This document shows, piece by piece, positions 1 through 7,046 of a stretch of 64,000 nt of DNA. The stretch is from Amycolatopsis endophytica (GTDB taxonomy: Bacteria > Actinomycetota > Actinomycetes > Mycobacteriales > Pseudonocardiaceae), in assembly GCF_013410405.1 (NCBI RefSeq), contig NZ_JACCFK010000001.1, positions 1,798,001-1,862,000 of the forward strand. The letters are read 5' to 3'. The notes beneath the pieces were generated by a model that searched no databases, was not told where the DNA came from, and saw nothing but the letters and a program-made list of their open reading frames with translations. Numbering within the stretch: the stretch's first letter is position 1; each line of letters begins with the position of its first letter. The position numbers were made by a program, and so were the translations under genes.

Positions 1-283
1 AGATCTGCTCCCGCAGCACGGGCACGCCCTGCGCGGAGCCGTACTGGAGGGCGACCAGGCCGTCCTCGGCGATGATCTCCCCGATCTGCGAGGAGAGACT
101 GTCCAGCGGGAGGGCGGCGAGGTTCGGCATGCCACCCGCGAGCGAGACCACCTCGGGCCGGCTCGCCACCGCGAAGAGCGCTCGGATCTCCGAGGCCGTC
201 ATGCCTGCCGTGCGGGCGGCGTAACGGGCGAGGTGGGGATCGAGGTCGCGGCGGCCGGTGTGCTCGGGTGGGTTCGCAGTCAT
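1..283 (-). CDS. PLP-dependent aminotransferase, class I/II (N-terminal part, runs off the left edge)
   Basis: Only the first 94 codons are inside the window; the rest lies beyond base 1. The start is the ATG at 283, reading leftward. The visible peptide has the N-terminus usual for fold-type I aminotransferases of the 2-aminoadipate/MocR-like group: a helix around ASEIRALFA, then SLAGGMPN near residue 45, then the YGSAQG segment near residue 82 that lines the PLP/substrate site. The catalytic lysine is not in view. A gene of this type commonly sits between parB and the cwlM-trx block in Pseudonocardiaceae, so parB/parA probably lie just to the left (inference). It diverges from the GNAT gene at 464. 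Substrate cannot be told. Confidence 0.8.
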   Translation of the reverse strand, partial: MTANPPEHTGRRDLDPHLARYAARTAGMTASEIRALFAVASRPEVVSLAGGMPNLAALPLDSLSSQIGEIIAEDGLVALQYGSAQGVPVLREQI

Positions 284-315
284 CGCACTTCGCTTGCTGT
301 CGATGGTCAGTTTCT

Positions 316-331
316 CGAGTGTAACCACTCG
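316..331. promoter_or_regulatory. 16-bp inverted repeat between divergent genes
   Basis: CGAGTG-TAAC-CACTCG forms perfect 6-bp arms with a 4-nt centre, 33 bp upstream of the aminotransferase start and 132 bp upstream of the GNAT start. It is a candidate operator or small hairpin; no regulator is assigned. Confidence 0.35.
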
Positions 332-463
332 TCCTTGTGATATTCCCGGCCTTTCGGCGTGGGTCACAGCCGCCTATTCTCGGAGACGGCCGAGCAGGCT
401 GCGTGGATGTCTCACGCCCTGCGATCAGTCGGGCCTGCCGTGACGAATCCGGGGAGGGATCAG

Positions 464-1111
464 GTGTCACGTCGCGTCGTGGGTGTCACCCTCGACAACC
501 TGGAACACCTGCCCAAGCAGTGCCGCCGGTGCGTGTACTGGGAGCTCGCACCGCACCTGCGCGCGCAGGCGGAGGAGTTCGGCCAGACCGAGGTCGAGAA
601 GGAAGCCTGGGTCTCCTCCGTGCTGCTGGAGTGGGGTGCCTGCGGCCGGATGATCTACAGCGACACGCTGCCCGTCGGGTTCGTGCTGTACGCGCCGCCC
701 AACCTGGTGCCGCGGTCGATCGCGTTCCCCACGTCCCCGCCGAGCGCCGACGCGGTCCTGCTGACCAGTTTCCACGTGCTGCCGGAGTTCCGCGGCGGCG
801 GTCTGGGCCGCACGCTCATCCAGGCGGTCGCGAAGGACATGACGCGCCGCGGTGTGCGCGCGATCGAGGCGTTCGGCGACGCGAGGCCGGACGACGCCGA
901 CAACGAGTTGCTGGGCCACACCTGCGTGGTTCCCGCCGACTTCCTGACCGCGGTCGGGTTCAAGACCGTGCGGCCGCACCCCAAGTGGCCCCGGCTGCGC
1001 CTGGAGCTGCGGTCGGCGCTGTCCTGGAAGGAAGACGTCGAAGCGGCCCTCGAACGGCTTCTGGGCCAGGTGAGCATCACCACCGCGGAGCCCAGCACGG
1101 CGCGCGCCTAG
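464..1111 (+). CDS. GNAT family N-acetyltransferase
   Basis: A 215-aa protein starting at the GTG at 464, chosen because GGGAGGG lies 5-11 bases upstream; an in-frame ATG at 359 would add 35 residues unlike the family. The acetyl-CoA binding motif A is visible as VLPEFRGGGLGRTLIQAV (R-x-x-G-x-G loop), followed by a helix and the C-terminal strand after FLTAVGFKTV. An early CRRCVYWE segment contains two cysteines and recalls the N-terminus of the actinobacterial acetyltransferase found beside parB and cwlM. The acceptor substrate is unknown. It converges on cwlM, with a hairpin terminator between the two genes. Confidence 0.8.
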   Translation: MSRRVVGVTLDNLEHLPKQCRRCVYWELAPHLRAQAEEFGQTEVEKEAWVSSVLLEWGACGRMIYSDTLPVGFVLYAPPNLVPRSIAFPTSPPSADAVLLTSFHVLPEFRGGGLGRTLIQAVAKDMTRRGVRAIEAFGDARPDDADNELLGHTCVVPADFLTAVGFKTVRPHPKWPRLRLELRSALSWKEDVEAALERLLGQVSITTAEPSTARA

Positions 1112-1117
1112 CCGAGT

Positions 1118-1170
1118 TATCCACAGAATTCGTCCACAAGCAGGGGTTGTCCACAGGATGTTGTGGACAA
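1118..1170. promoter_or_regulatory. Cluster of four DnaA-box-like 9-mers
   Basis: Four sites match the actinobacterial DnaA box (consensus TTGTCCACA): TTATCCACA at 1118-1126, TCGTCCACA at 1130-1138, TTGTCCACA at 1147-1155 and its inverse TGTGGACAA at 1162-1170. The last two are the arms of the terminator hairpin described separately. The cluster lies between two convergent genes, not between dnaA and dnaN, so it is probably not oriC itself but may titrate DnaA (inference). Confidence 0.5.
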
Positions 1171-1174
1171 CCCC
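1143..1174. terminator. Bidirectional hairpin between GNAT and cwlM
   Basis: Perfect 13-bp arms (1143-1155 and 1162-1174) around a 6-nt loop, between the stop codons of two convergent genes. There is no strong T run. The arms are built from two inverted DnaA-box 9-mers flanked by GGGG/CCCC, so the palindrome may be a protein site as well as a terminator. Confidence 0.6.
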
Positions 1175-1189
1175 TCTTGAGCGTCTGGG

Positions 1190-2323
1190 TTATTCGGCCT
1201 TCGCGAGTTCGTGCGCGAGCACGTCGGCGAAGGTGAAGGTGCCGGTCGGCTGATCGCCCTCACCGAGCAGGTACAGCCGCTTGACGGCGATGAGGATGCC
1301 CTCGGCGACGATGTCGCGGAACGCCGGATCGGACAGCTTCGCGCGATCGCCGGGGTTGCTCAGGTAGCCGATCTCCATCCGCACCGCGGGGCAGCGGGTC
1401 ATCCGCAGGATGTCCCAGGTCTTGGCGTGCGTCCGGCAGTCCAGCAGACCGGTCCGCGCCGCGACCTCGCGCTGCAGGTACCCGGCCAGCAGCTCGCCGA
1501 CCGTGGAGGTGGTGCCCAGACCGTTGCCCCAGTGGAACGAGGCGATGCCCTGCGCGTGCGGTGAGGAGTTGCGATCGCAGTGCAGCGACAGGAACAGGTC
1601 GGCGCCCGCGTCGTTGGCGAAGGCGGCGCGCTCGGACTCGGCCGGGCCGGTGTCCGGGCCGCGCGAGATCAGGGCCTCCATACCGGTGGCCTTCATCCGG
1701 CCTTCCAGCCGGCGTGCGAGGTCCCACACCAGGTCCGCCTCGCGCAGGCCGCCGACCTCGACGCCCGCGTCGGCACCGCCGTGACCAGGGTCGATGACGA
1801 TGCGCTTGCCCCGCAGGCGCGGACCGGACTGGCGGACCTGCTCCTGCTCACGCATCAGGACCGGGCGGCCACCGCGGGCGCGCGGCGAGAGCTGCCGCAG
1901 CGCGCGGACCGTCGCCGGACCGCAGATCCCGTCGATGACCAGGCCATAGTCGCGCTGGAAGTTGCGCAGCGCCGTCTCGGTCTTGGCGCTGAACATGCCG
2001 TCCGGGCGGCCGGCGTCGTAGCCCAGCTCGGTGAGCCTGTCCTGCAGGGCGAACACGTCGTCACCGTGCACGGGCGAGGAGATCAGGTAGGCCAGCGGAC
2101 GGCTGCCCAGGTGGAACGTCGCGCCGCGCAGCACGTGGAAGGTGGCCGATCCGACCACCCCGTCGATGAGCAGACCGCGACGCTGCTGGAAACCGCGAAC
2201 GGCCCGTTCGACCTCCTGGTCGAACAGGTTGCCGGCATCGGGCCGGAGCAGACCGATCGAGGCCAGCATCGACCTGATCTCAGCGACGTCGTCACCGACG
2301 TCGCCGCGGCGGAGCACCCGCAT
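1190..2323 (-). CDS. cwlM: N-acetylmuramoyl-L-alanine amidase family protein, CwlM type
   Basis: A 377-aa protein with two peptidoglycan-binding (PG_binding_1) repeats (about residues 8-67 and 88-145, each ending near IDG-x-x-G-x-AT) and an Amidase_3 domain (about 174-365). The start is the ATG at 2323 with GAGGAG just upstream. The zinc-amidase residues look present: His in DPGHGG, Glu in GLREADL, His in SLHCDRN and Glu in RMEIGYLSN. In mycobacteria the orthologue CwlM is phosphorylated by PknB and activates MurA, and is reported not to act as a hydrolase. The same regulatory role is plausible here from synteny with trx and sigM, but the intact metal ligands leave real amidase activity possible. 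No signal peptide, consistent with a cytoplasmic role. Confidence 0.85.
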   Translation of the reverse strand: MRVLRRGDVGDDVAEIRSMLASIGLLRPDAGNLFDQEVERAVRGFQQRRGLLIDGVVGSATFHVLRGATFHLGSRPLAYLISSPVHGDDVFALQDRLTELGYDAGRPDGMFSAKTETALRNFQRDYGLVIDGICGPATVRALRQLSPRARGGRPVLMREQEQVRQSGPRLRGKRIVIDPGHGGADAGVEVGGLREADLVWDLARRLEGRMKATGMEALISRGPDTGPAESERAAFANDAGADLFLSLHCDRNSSPHAQGIASFHWGNGLGTTSTVGELLAGYLQREVAARTGLLDCRTHAKTWDILRMTRCPAVRMEIGYLSNPGDRAKLSDPAFRDIVAEGILIAVKRLYLLGEGDQPTGTFTFADVLAHELAKAE

Positions 2324-2418
2324 GCACTCCTCGCTCTTTCCTTGGGCACCGATCAAAAAACCGATGCGGCACAAACAGACTCGGGCTAACCTCGGGTACC
2401 CATTCTGCCCTGAAGACT

Positions 2419-2434
2419 CTCCGTGACCACGGAG
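2419..2434. promoter_or_regulatory. 16-bp palindrome upstream of cwlM
   Basis: CTCCGTG-AC-CACGGAG has perfect 7-bp arms. It lies 95 bp upstream of the cwlM start, between that start and the trxA terminator, so it is more likely an operator or leader hairpin of cwlM than part of the terminator. Confidence 0.35.
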
Positions 2435-2473
2435 GGCCGGTCGGTGCGTCATCCGGGCGGGTGGAACGAAAGA

Positions 2474-2511
2474 ACCCGGGGGCCGTCCAGAGAAGACGTT
2501 TACCCCCGGGT
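2474..2511 (-). terminator. Rho-independent terminator of trxBA
   Basis: Arms ACCCGGGGG (2474-2482) and CCCCCGGGT (2503-2511) form a 9-bp stem with a 20-nt loop. On the minus strand it is followed by TTCTTTCGTT and sits 15 bp past the trxA stop. Confidence 0.7.
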
Positions 2512-2525
2512 CCGGGTTGCCTGGG

Positions 2526-2852
2526 TCAGGCGAGAACGTCGGACAGGTCCGACAGCAGCGCGGCCTTCGGCTTGGCGCCCACGATCTGCTTGACCGGCTT
2601 GCCACCCTGGAACAGGATCAGCGTCGGGATCGACATGACCTGGTAGTCGCGGGCGGTGCCGGGGTTCTCGTCGATGTCGAGCTTCGCGACGGTCAGCTTG
2701 TCGCCGTGCTCGGCGGCGATCTCCTCGAGTACGGGCGCAACCATCTTGCACGGCCCGCACCAGGTCGCCCAGAAGTCGACCAGGACCGGCTTGTCGCTGG
2801 TCAGGACGTCGTCGGCGAAGGACTTATCGGTCACCTTGACGGTGTCGGACAT
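2526..2852 (-). CDS. trxA: Thioredoxin
   Basis: A 108-aa cytosolic thioredoxin with the WCGPC active site (Cys32 and Cys35) and the cis-proline loop SIPTLILF. It reduces protein disulfides and is itself reduced by TrxB, encoded 30 bp upstream on the same strand. Length and residues are typical. It is the orthologue of mycobacterial trxC in this conserved block. It ends at a strong terminator and is probably transcribed from the sigma-R-like promoter ahead of trxB. Confidence 0.97.
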   Translation of the reverse strand: MSDTVKVTDKSFADDVLTSDKPVLVDFWATWCGPCKMVAPVLEEIAAEHGDKLTVAKLDIDENPGTARDYQVMSIPTLILFQGGKPVKQIVGAKPKAALLSDLSDVLA

Positions 2853-2882
2853 TTCATCTCCCTTTCGGTACGAGCTTGGAAG

Positions 2883-3872
2883 TCAGTTCGCGGAGCCGTA
2901 GCCGCCGCCCACCAGTTCGGGCGCGACCTCGGCCTGGGTGGTGCCGTGCTCGGCCAGCCAGCGCTCGGCGTCGATGGCCGCGGAGCAGCCCGAGCCGGCG
3001 GCCGTGATGGCCTGGCGGTAGGTGTGGTCGACCAGGTCCCCGGCGGCGAACACGCCCGGCAGGTTGGTGTAGGAGGTGCGGCCCTTGGTCAGGACGTAAC
3101 CCTCCGCGTCCAGCTCGACCTGGCCCTTGACCAGCTCGCTGCGCGGGTCGTGGCCGATCGCCACGAAGAAGCCGGTGACGTCGAGGACGGACTCCGCACC
3201 GGTGACGGTGTCCGCCAGCTTGAGACCCTGCACCGTGGTGTCGCCCCGGACCTCGGTGACCTGCTTGTTCAGCGCCCACTTGATCTTCTCGTTGGCGCGG
3301 GCGCGGTCGAGCATGATCTTCGAGGCGCGGAACTCCTCACGCCGGTGGACGATCGTCACCGAACGGGCGAACTTCGTGAGGAAGGTCGCCTCCTCCATGG
3401 CGGAGTCGCCACCGCCGAGCACGGCGATGTCCTGGTCGCGGAAGAAGAACCCGTCACAGGTGGCACACGCGGACACGCCGCGGCCGAGCAGCTCCTGCTC
3501 ACCGGGCACGTTGAGGTAGCGCGCCGCCGAACCCATCGCGAGCACCACGGCCCTGGCCGCGTAGCGGGTGCCGTTCGCGGTGACGTACTTGACGTCGCCC
3601 TCCAGCTCGACCTGCTCCACGTCCTCGGCACGCAGCTCCGCGCCGAAGCGCTCGGCCTGCTTGCGCATCTCCTCCATCAGGTCCGGGCCCTGGATACCCT
3701 CCCGGAAGCCGGGGTAGTTCTCGACCTCGGTGGTGGTCATCAGCGCGCCGCCGAACTGCGAACCCTCGAACACCAGCGGTTCGAGCTGGGCACGCGCGGC
3801 GTACACCGCGGCCGTGTACCCCGCCGGACCCGACCCCACAATGATGAGGTTCCGAACGTTTTCCGCTGCCAC
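2883..3872 (-). CDS. trxB: Thioredoxin-disulfide reductase (NADPH)
   Basis: A 329-aa low-molecular-weight flavoprotein that transfers electrons from NADPH through FAD and a redox cysteine pair to thioredoxin. Visible features are the FAD-binding GSGPAG near residue 13, the CATC redox centre (Cys136 and Cys139), the NADPH-binding [10 protein letters not shown] loop and the second FAD motif [10 protein letters not shown] near the C-terminus. It starts at the ATG at 3872 and is followed after 30 bp by trxA. A promoter of the thiol-stress sigma-factor type precedes it. Confidence 0.97.
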   Translation of the reverse strand: MAAENVRNLIIVGSGPAGYTAAVYAARAQLEPLVFEGSQFGGALMTTTEVENYPGFREGIQGPDLMEEMRKQAERFGAELRAEDVEQVELEGDVKYVTANGTRYAARAVVLAMGSAARYLNVPGEQELLGRGVSACATCDGFFFRDQDIAVLGGGDSAMEEATFLTKFARSVTIVHRREEFRASKIMLDRARANEKIKWALNKQVTEVRGDTTVQGLKLADTVTGAESVLDVTGFFVAIGHDPRSELVKGQVELDAEGYVLTKGRTSYTNLPGVFAAGDLVDHTYRQAITAAGSGCSAAIDAERWLAEHGTTQAEVAPELVGGGYGSAN

Positions 3873-3910
3873 CCGTAGACCTCCGCTCGTCGTGACCTGC
3901 GTACCAGGCT

Positions 3911-3938
3911 CAACACGATCGTAGGGTCCAGTGTTCCC
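3911..3938 (-). promoter_or_regulatory. Sigma-R/SigH-type promoter of trxBA
   Basis: On the minus strand GGGAAC (3938-3933) is followed after exactly 18 bases by GTTG (3914-3911), about 40 bp before the trxB ATG. The sigma-R (Streptomyces) / SigH (Mycobacterium) consensus is GGGAAT-N18-19-GTT, and trxBA is a classic target of that disulfide-stress regulon. SigM, encoded just upstream, recognises a related -35, so it could also contribute. Confidence 0.65.
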
Positions 3939-3973
3939 GGCGTGACACGCGTCGCCGGTGTTACGGAGCGGCG

Positions 3974-4741
3974 CTAGCCGATCACCTTGTCCAGCAGCAC
4001 CCCGGCGTTGCCCGCACCGCAGGTCGGGGCGAACGCGACCAGCCGGAACTTCGCGATCTGGCCCGTGGTGAGCAGCGTCAGCACGGCGGGCTGCCCGTCG
4101 ATCGTGCCCTGGCGGGCGCCGATCGGCCGGGCGGTGTCGGCGAAGCCCGCCGCGGTCAGGCAGGTTTGCAGCGCTTCGGCGCTGCCCAGCGCGCCGTAGT
4201 CGAACGCGCCCTGGATCTGCCCGATCGCGCCGGCGGCGGCCTGATCGTCACTGCGCAGGTTCAGCGGCGGCTGCGCGGCGCTCTGACCGGGCGGCGGCGC
4301 GGCGACGTTGTCACCGGGGGACGTCGACGTGCCGCCCGGGACGGTGATGGCGATGGCGGCCACCGCGGCGGCGGCCACGGCGACCACTCCGCTGATCCAG
4401 CCGATGCGCTTGTTCCGGCGGCGGCGGGCGGCGTCCAGGCTCACCACCGGCGCGACGCCGGACCGCTGCGGAAAGGACTGACGGGCCTCGTCGGCGATCG
4501 CGGCGTCCAGGCGCGCGGCGAACTCCGCGGGCATGGGCGGGAGGTCGGCGCTCAGATCGGCCAGGTCGGCGGTGGTCGCCTCCAGTGCCTCGATGATCGC
4601 GCGCGCTTCGAGGTCCGCCCGCACCAGCGGCCACAACCGCTCCGCCTCGTCGGAGTCCAGGACACCCGCGTGCAGGTCGGCGAGCAGGTCGACAGACCAG
4701 GGCGGGCCGGCGGCCTCGATCCCCCGACTCTCGTCCGTCAT
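3974..4741 (-). CDS. Membrane anti-sigma factor of SigM (RsmA-like)
   Basis: A 255-aa protein with an N-terminal cytoplasmic helical region (about 1-112, including [18 protein letters not shown]), a basic stretch ARRRRNKR, one transmembrane helix (about 114-134) and a Pro/Gly-linked extracytoplasmic domain containing two cysteines. The start is the ATG at 4741, overlapping the sigM stop by four bases (ATGA), with GGGAGG upstream; this coupling supports stoichiometric synthesis with SigM. No zinc-binding H-x3-C-x2-C motif is seen, so it is not a classical ZAS anti-sigma. Position matches mycobacterial Rv3912/RsmA, the SigM antagonist. Function is inferred from context. Confidence 0.75.
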   Translation of the reverse strand: MTDESRGIEAAGPPWSVDLLADLHAGVLDSDEAERLWPLVRADLEARAIIEALEATTADLADLSADLPPMPAEFAARLDAAIADEARQSFPQRSGVAPVVSLDAARRRRNKRIGWISGVVAVAAAAVAAIAITVPGGTSTSPGDNVAAPPPGQSAAQPPLNLRSDDQAAAGAIGQIQGAFDYGALGSAEALQTCLTAAGFADTARPIGARQGTIDGQPAVLTLLTTGQIAKFRLVAFAPTCGAGNAGVLLDKVIG

Positions 4742-5382
4742 CGTCCCTCCCTCTCGCGCTGTGCCCCAGAACGGCCGTCGCGCTCCCGTTTGCTTTCGGA
4801 AGTTGGGACGTTCGCTGCCGCATCCGGGTTCCGGAGGTGCCCGAGAACTTTGGCGAGTTTGGCGCGTCCCCTCGCGCAGCGGCTCTTCACCGTGCCCTCG
4901 GCGATCCCGAGCATCTTCGCGGTCTCGTGCACCGAGTACCCCTCGACGTCGACCAGCACGATCGGCATCCGCTGGTCCTCCGGGAGCTGGGCCAGCGCCT
5001 CCTTGATGACCAGCCGGGTCTCCCGGTCGGCCATGCTGTCGCGTGGTGTCGCGGGTTCGTGTACCCCGGTCTCGGGCAGCGGAACCGTGGGGCGGGCCTG
5101 CTTGCGCCGGACCCGGTCCAGGCAGGCGTTCACCACGATCCGGTGCAGCCAGGTGGTCACCTGGGATTCGGCGCGGAAGTTGGCGGCCGCCCGGAAGGCG
5201 GAGATGAAGGCGTCCTGCAGGGCGTCGGCGGCTTCCTCGGGATCGCGCAGGGTGCGCAGAGCCACCGCCCACATGCGGTCCCGATGCCGCCTGACCAGTT
5301 CGCTGAACGCGTGCGGGTCACCCGACGCGTGCGCCGCGAGGAGGTCGGCGTCCGTTGGTGCAGCTGCGGTCACCCGCAGCAC
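4738..5382 (-). CDS. sigM: ECF RNA polymerase sigma factor SigM
   Basis: A 214-aa ECF sigma factor. Region 2 spans about residues 12-80 (FSELVRRHRDRMWAVALRTL, then DALQDAFISAFRAA), and region 4 about 125-180 with the helix-turn-helix MLGIAEGTVKSRCARGRAKL. The acidic linker and 30-residue basic tail are typical of the SigM branch. It begins one base after the stop of the pseudokinase gene and overlaps the anti-sigma gene, so the three are co-transcribed. In mycobacteria SigM controls late-growth surface and secreted antigens including Esx proteins, which is of interest given the type VII-related clusters in this window (inference only). Confidence 0.93.
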   Translation of the reverse strand: MLRVTAAAPTDADLLAAHASGDPHAFSELVRRHRDRMWAVALRTLRDPEEAADALQDAFISAFRAAANFRAESQVTTWLHRIVVNACLDRVRRKQARPTVPLPETGVHEPATPRDSMADRETRLVIKEALAQLPEDQRMPIVLVDVEGYSVHETAKMLGIAEGTVKSRCARGRAKLAKVLGHLRNPDAAANVPTSESKRERDGRSGAQREREGR

Positions 5383-5383
5383 C

Positions 5384-6967
5384 CTACTGGGCGGGCAGGA
5401 ACGTCAATTCGCCTATCTGGGACTGGAAGCCCTTGTCCGTGTCACTCAGCTGAGTGATCCAGATGATCACGTACTGCGCTTGCTGGGGCTGCGGAAGGGT
5501 GATCTCCGTGGTCTGGCCGTTCACGGTGGCTGTGCCGACCACCCGGGTGTCCGCCAGCTCCGGGTTGCGGGAGTCGGCGAGCCGCACCTCGACGGAGGTG
5601 CCGGGGCTGTCCGCGGTGATCGTGACCTTCGCCAGGTTGAGCGGCTGGTCGAAGCTCGCCAGCAGGCCGACGCCCTCCTTGATGGCGGGGAACTGCTGCC
5701 GGTACTGGTCGCTCCGCCAGATCGTGCTCTCGTCGCCGTCGACGGTCATGCGCGCGCGACTGGTGTTGTCGCCGTTGCCGTCCGGGTTGTAGACCGTCAC
5801 GCTCTCCGGGCCGACCGGCGCGCCGATCTGGGGGCCGGTGGAGGCGGGCGGGTTCGGTGACGGGTTGACCGGCGCCGAGGCCGACGCGGTGGGCGTCGGG
5901 TTGGCCACGTTGATCGGTGGCCCGCCCGAGCTGGGGTCGTCCTGGAAGAAGCTGATGGCCAGCATGCCGAGCCAGGCGAGGATGGCGACGGCGGCGACCA
6001 CCAGCACGGTGACGCCGAGCGCCAGCTTGCGGCGGCGCGCGCGGTCCTTGACCGGCTTCTTCGTCGTCCAGATCGTGCCGTCGCCGTCGGCCTCCATCTG
6101 GGCCTTGATCAGCTGGGTGCGCTCCTCGGCCTCGGCGGCCATCTCCAGCGCGCGCACGATCGCCGCGCTCGTGCGGATGCCGCCGGGGCCGCCGTCCTCG
6201 ACCGTGCGCACGGCCAGCGAAGACAGCTCCTGCGGCACCGAAGGCTGCAGCGAGCGGGGCGGGACGAGGCGGCCGTTCGGCGCGTGCGGCGCGGCCGGGA
6301 TGGCGGCGGGCCCGCCCGGCAGCGGCCACCGTCCGGTGAGCAGCAGGTAGAGGATGCCGCCGATGGCCTTCACGTCGTCGCGCAGCGTCGCGTCCGGCAG
6401 CGGGCCGGGGAACGCGAGCCGCAGCGAGCCCTCGGTGGTCAGGCGGAGGCGCTGCGGGTGGTCGAGCCCGAGCACCAGACCGGAGTGGTGGGCGCGCTCG
6501 ACGGCCTCGGCGAGCCGCTGGACCATCCGCGCCGCCGCGAGCGGCTGCACCGGGCGGTCGGCGACGAGGTCGATCAGGTCGGTGCCCTTGGTCCATTCGG
6601 TGACGACCACGCCCAGCAGGCCCTCACCCGAGGTGATGCCGCTGCCGAGCGTGAGCACGTCGAGGACGCGGGCGACCGCGTCGTGGTTGAACTTGGCCGC
6701 GTGAGTGGCGCGTTCGAGCGTCTTGCGGGCCTGACGGGCGGCTTCCGCGTCCGCCGGATCGCCGACGAGCAGCGTCAGCGCGACGTCCCGCCGCAGCTGG
6801 CCGTCCCGCGCGCGCCACAGGTGCGCGCCCGCCCGCTCGTCGATGCCGAACTGGGCGAGCAACCGGTACCGGCCATCGCCCACGACGCTGCCCGGCGCCA
6901 GGGAGCCTCCCCGTGCGCGGACACCCGTCCGGATCGGACCGGACTGCTCGCTCCGCTTCTCGTTCAC
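5384..6967 (-). CDS. Membrane pseudokinase with C-terminal discoidin-like domain, MurJ partner
   Basis: A 527-aa protein (GTG start at 6967; a longer ATG start at 7012 is possible). The N-terminal region (about 45-300) has a protein-kinase fold without catalytic residues: the VAIK lysine is missing (DVALTLL), the HRD loop is GLDHPQRLRL and DFG is replaced by LAFPGPL. One transmembrane helix follows (about 316-341), then a Pro/Ser linker and a beta-rich C-terminal domain (about 385-527) resembling discoidin-type or carbohydrate-binding modules. In M. tuberculosis these parts are fused to the MurJ protein MviN, whose phosphorylated pseudokinase domain binds FhaA. Here it is a separate gene 79 bp downstream of murJ. 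Confidence 0.8.
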   Translation of the reverse strand: MNEKRSEQSGPIRTGVRARGGSLAPGSVVGDGRYRLLAQFGIDERAGAHLWRARDGQLRRDVALTLLVGDPADAEAARQARKTLERATHAAKFNHDAVARVLDVLTLGSGITSGEGLLGVVVTEWTKGTDLIDLVADRPVQPLAAARMVQRLAEAVERAHHSGLVLGLDHPQRLRLTTEGSLRLAFPGPLPDATLRDDVKAIGGILYLLLTGRWPLPGGPAAIPAAPHAPNGRLVPPRSLQPSVPQELSSLAVRTVEDGGPGGIRTSAAIVRALEMAAEAEERTQLIKAQMEADGDGTIWTTKKPVKDRARRRKLALGVTVLVVAAVAILAWLGMLAISFFQDDPSSGGPPINVANPTPTASASAPVNPSPNPPASTGPQIGAPVGPESVTVYNPDGNGDNTSRARMTVDGDESTIWRSDQYRQQFPAIKEGVGLLASFDQPLNLAKVTITADSPGTSVEVRLADSRNPELADTRVVGTATVNGQTTEITLPQPQQAQYVIIWITQLSDTDKGFQSQIGELTFLPAQ

Positions 6968-7046
6968 CCCACGCTCTCTTTCCCAGATCTGGGACCGAGC
7001 GTACGTGAACACGCGGGGTGAGACAGGGTTATCCGTGCGTCGTTCG

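Noticed and set aside
1112..1190. Chromosomal oriC
   Set aside because: Four boxes are few for an actinobacterial oriC, there is no AT-rich unwinding stretch, and dnaA/dnaN are not adjacent.
1..4000. parS sites expected near parB
   Set aside because: No GTTTCACGTGAAAC-like palindrome was found near the left end of the window; any parS must lie outside or elsewhere.
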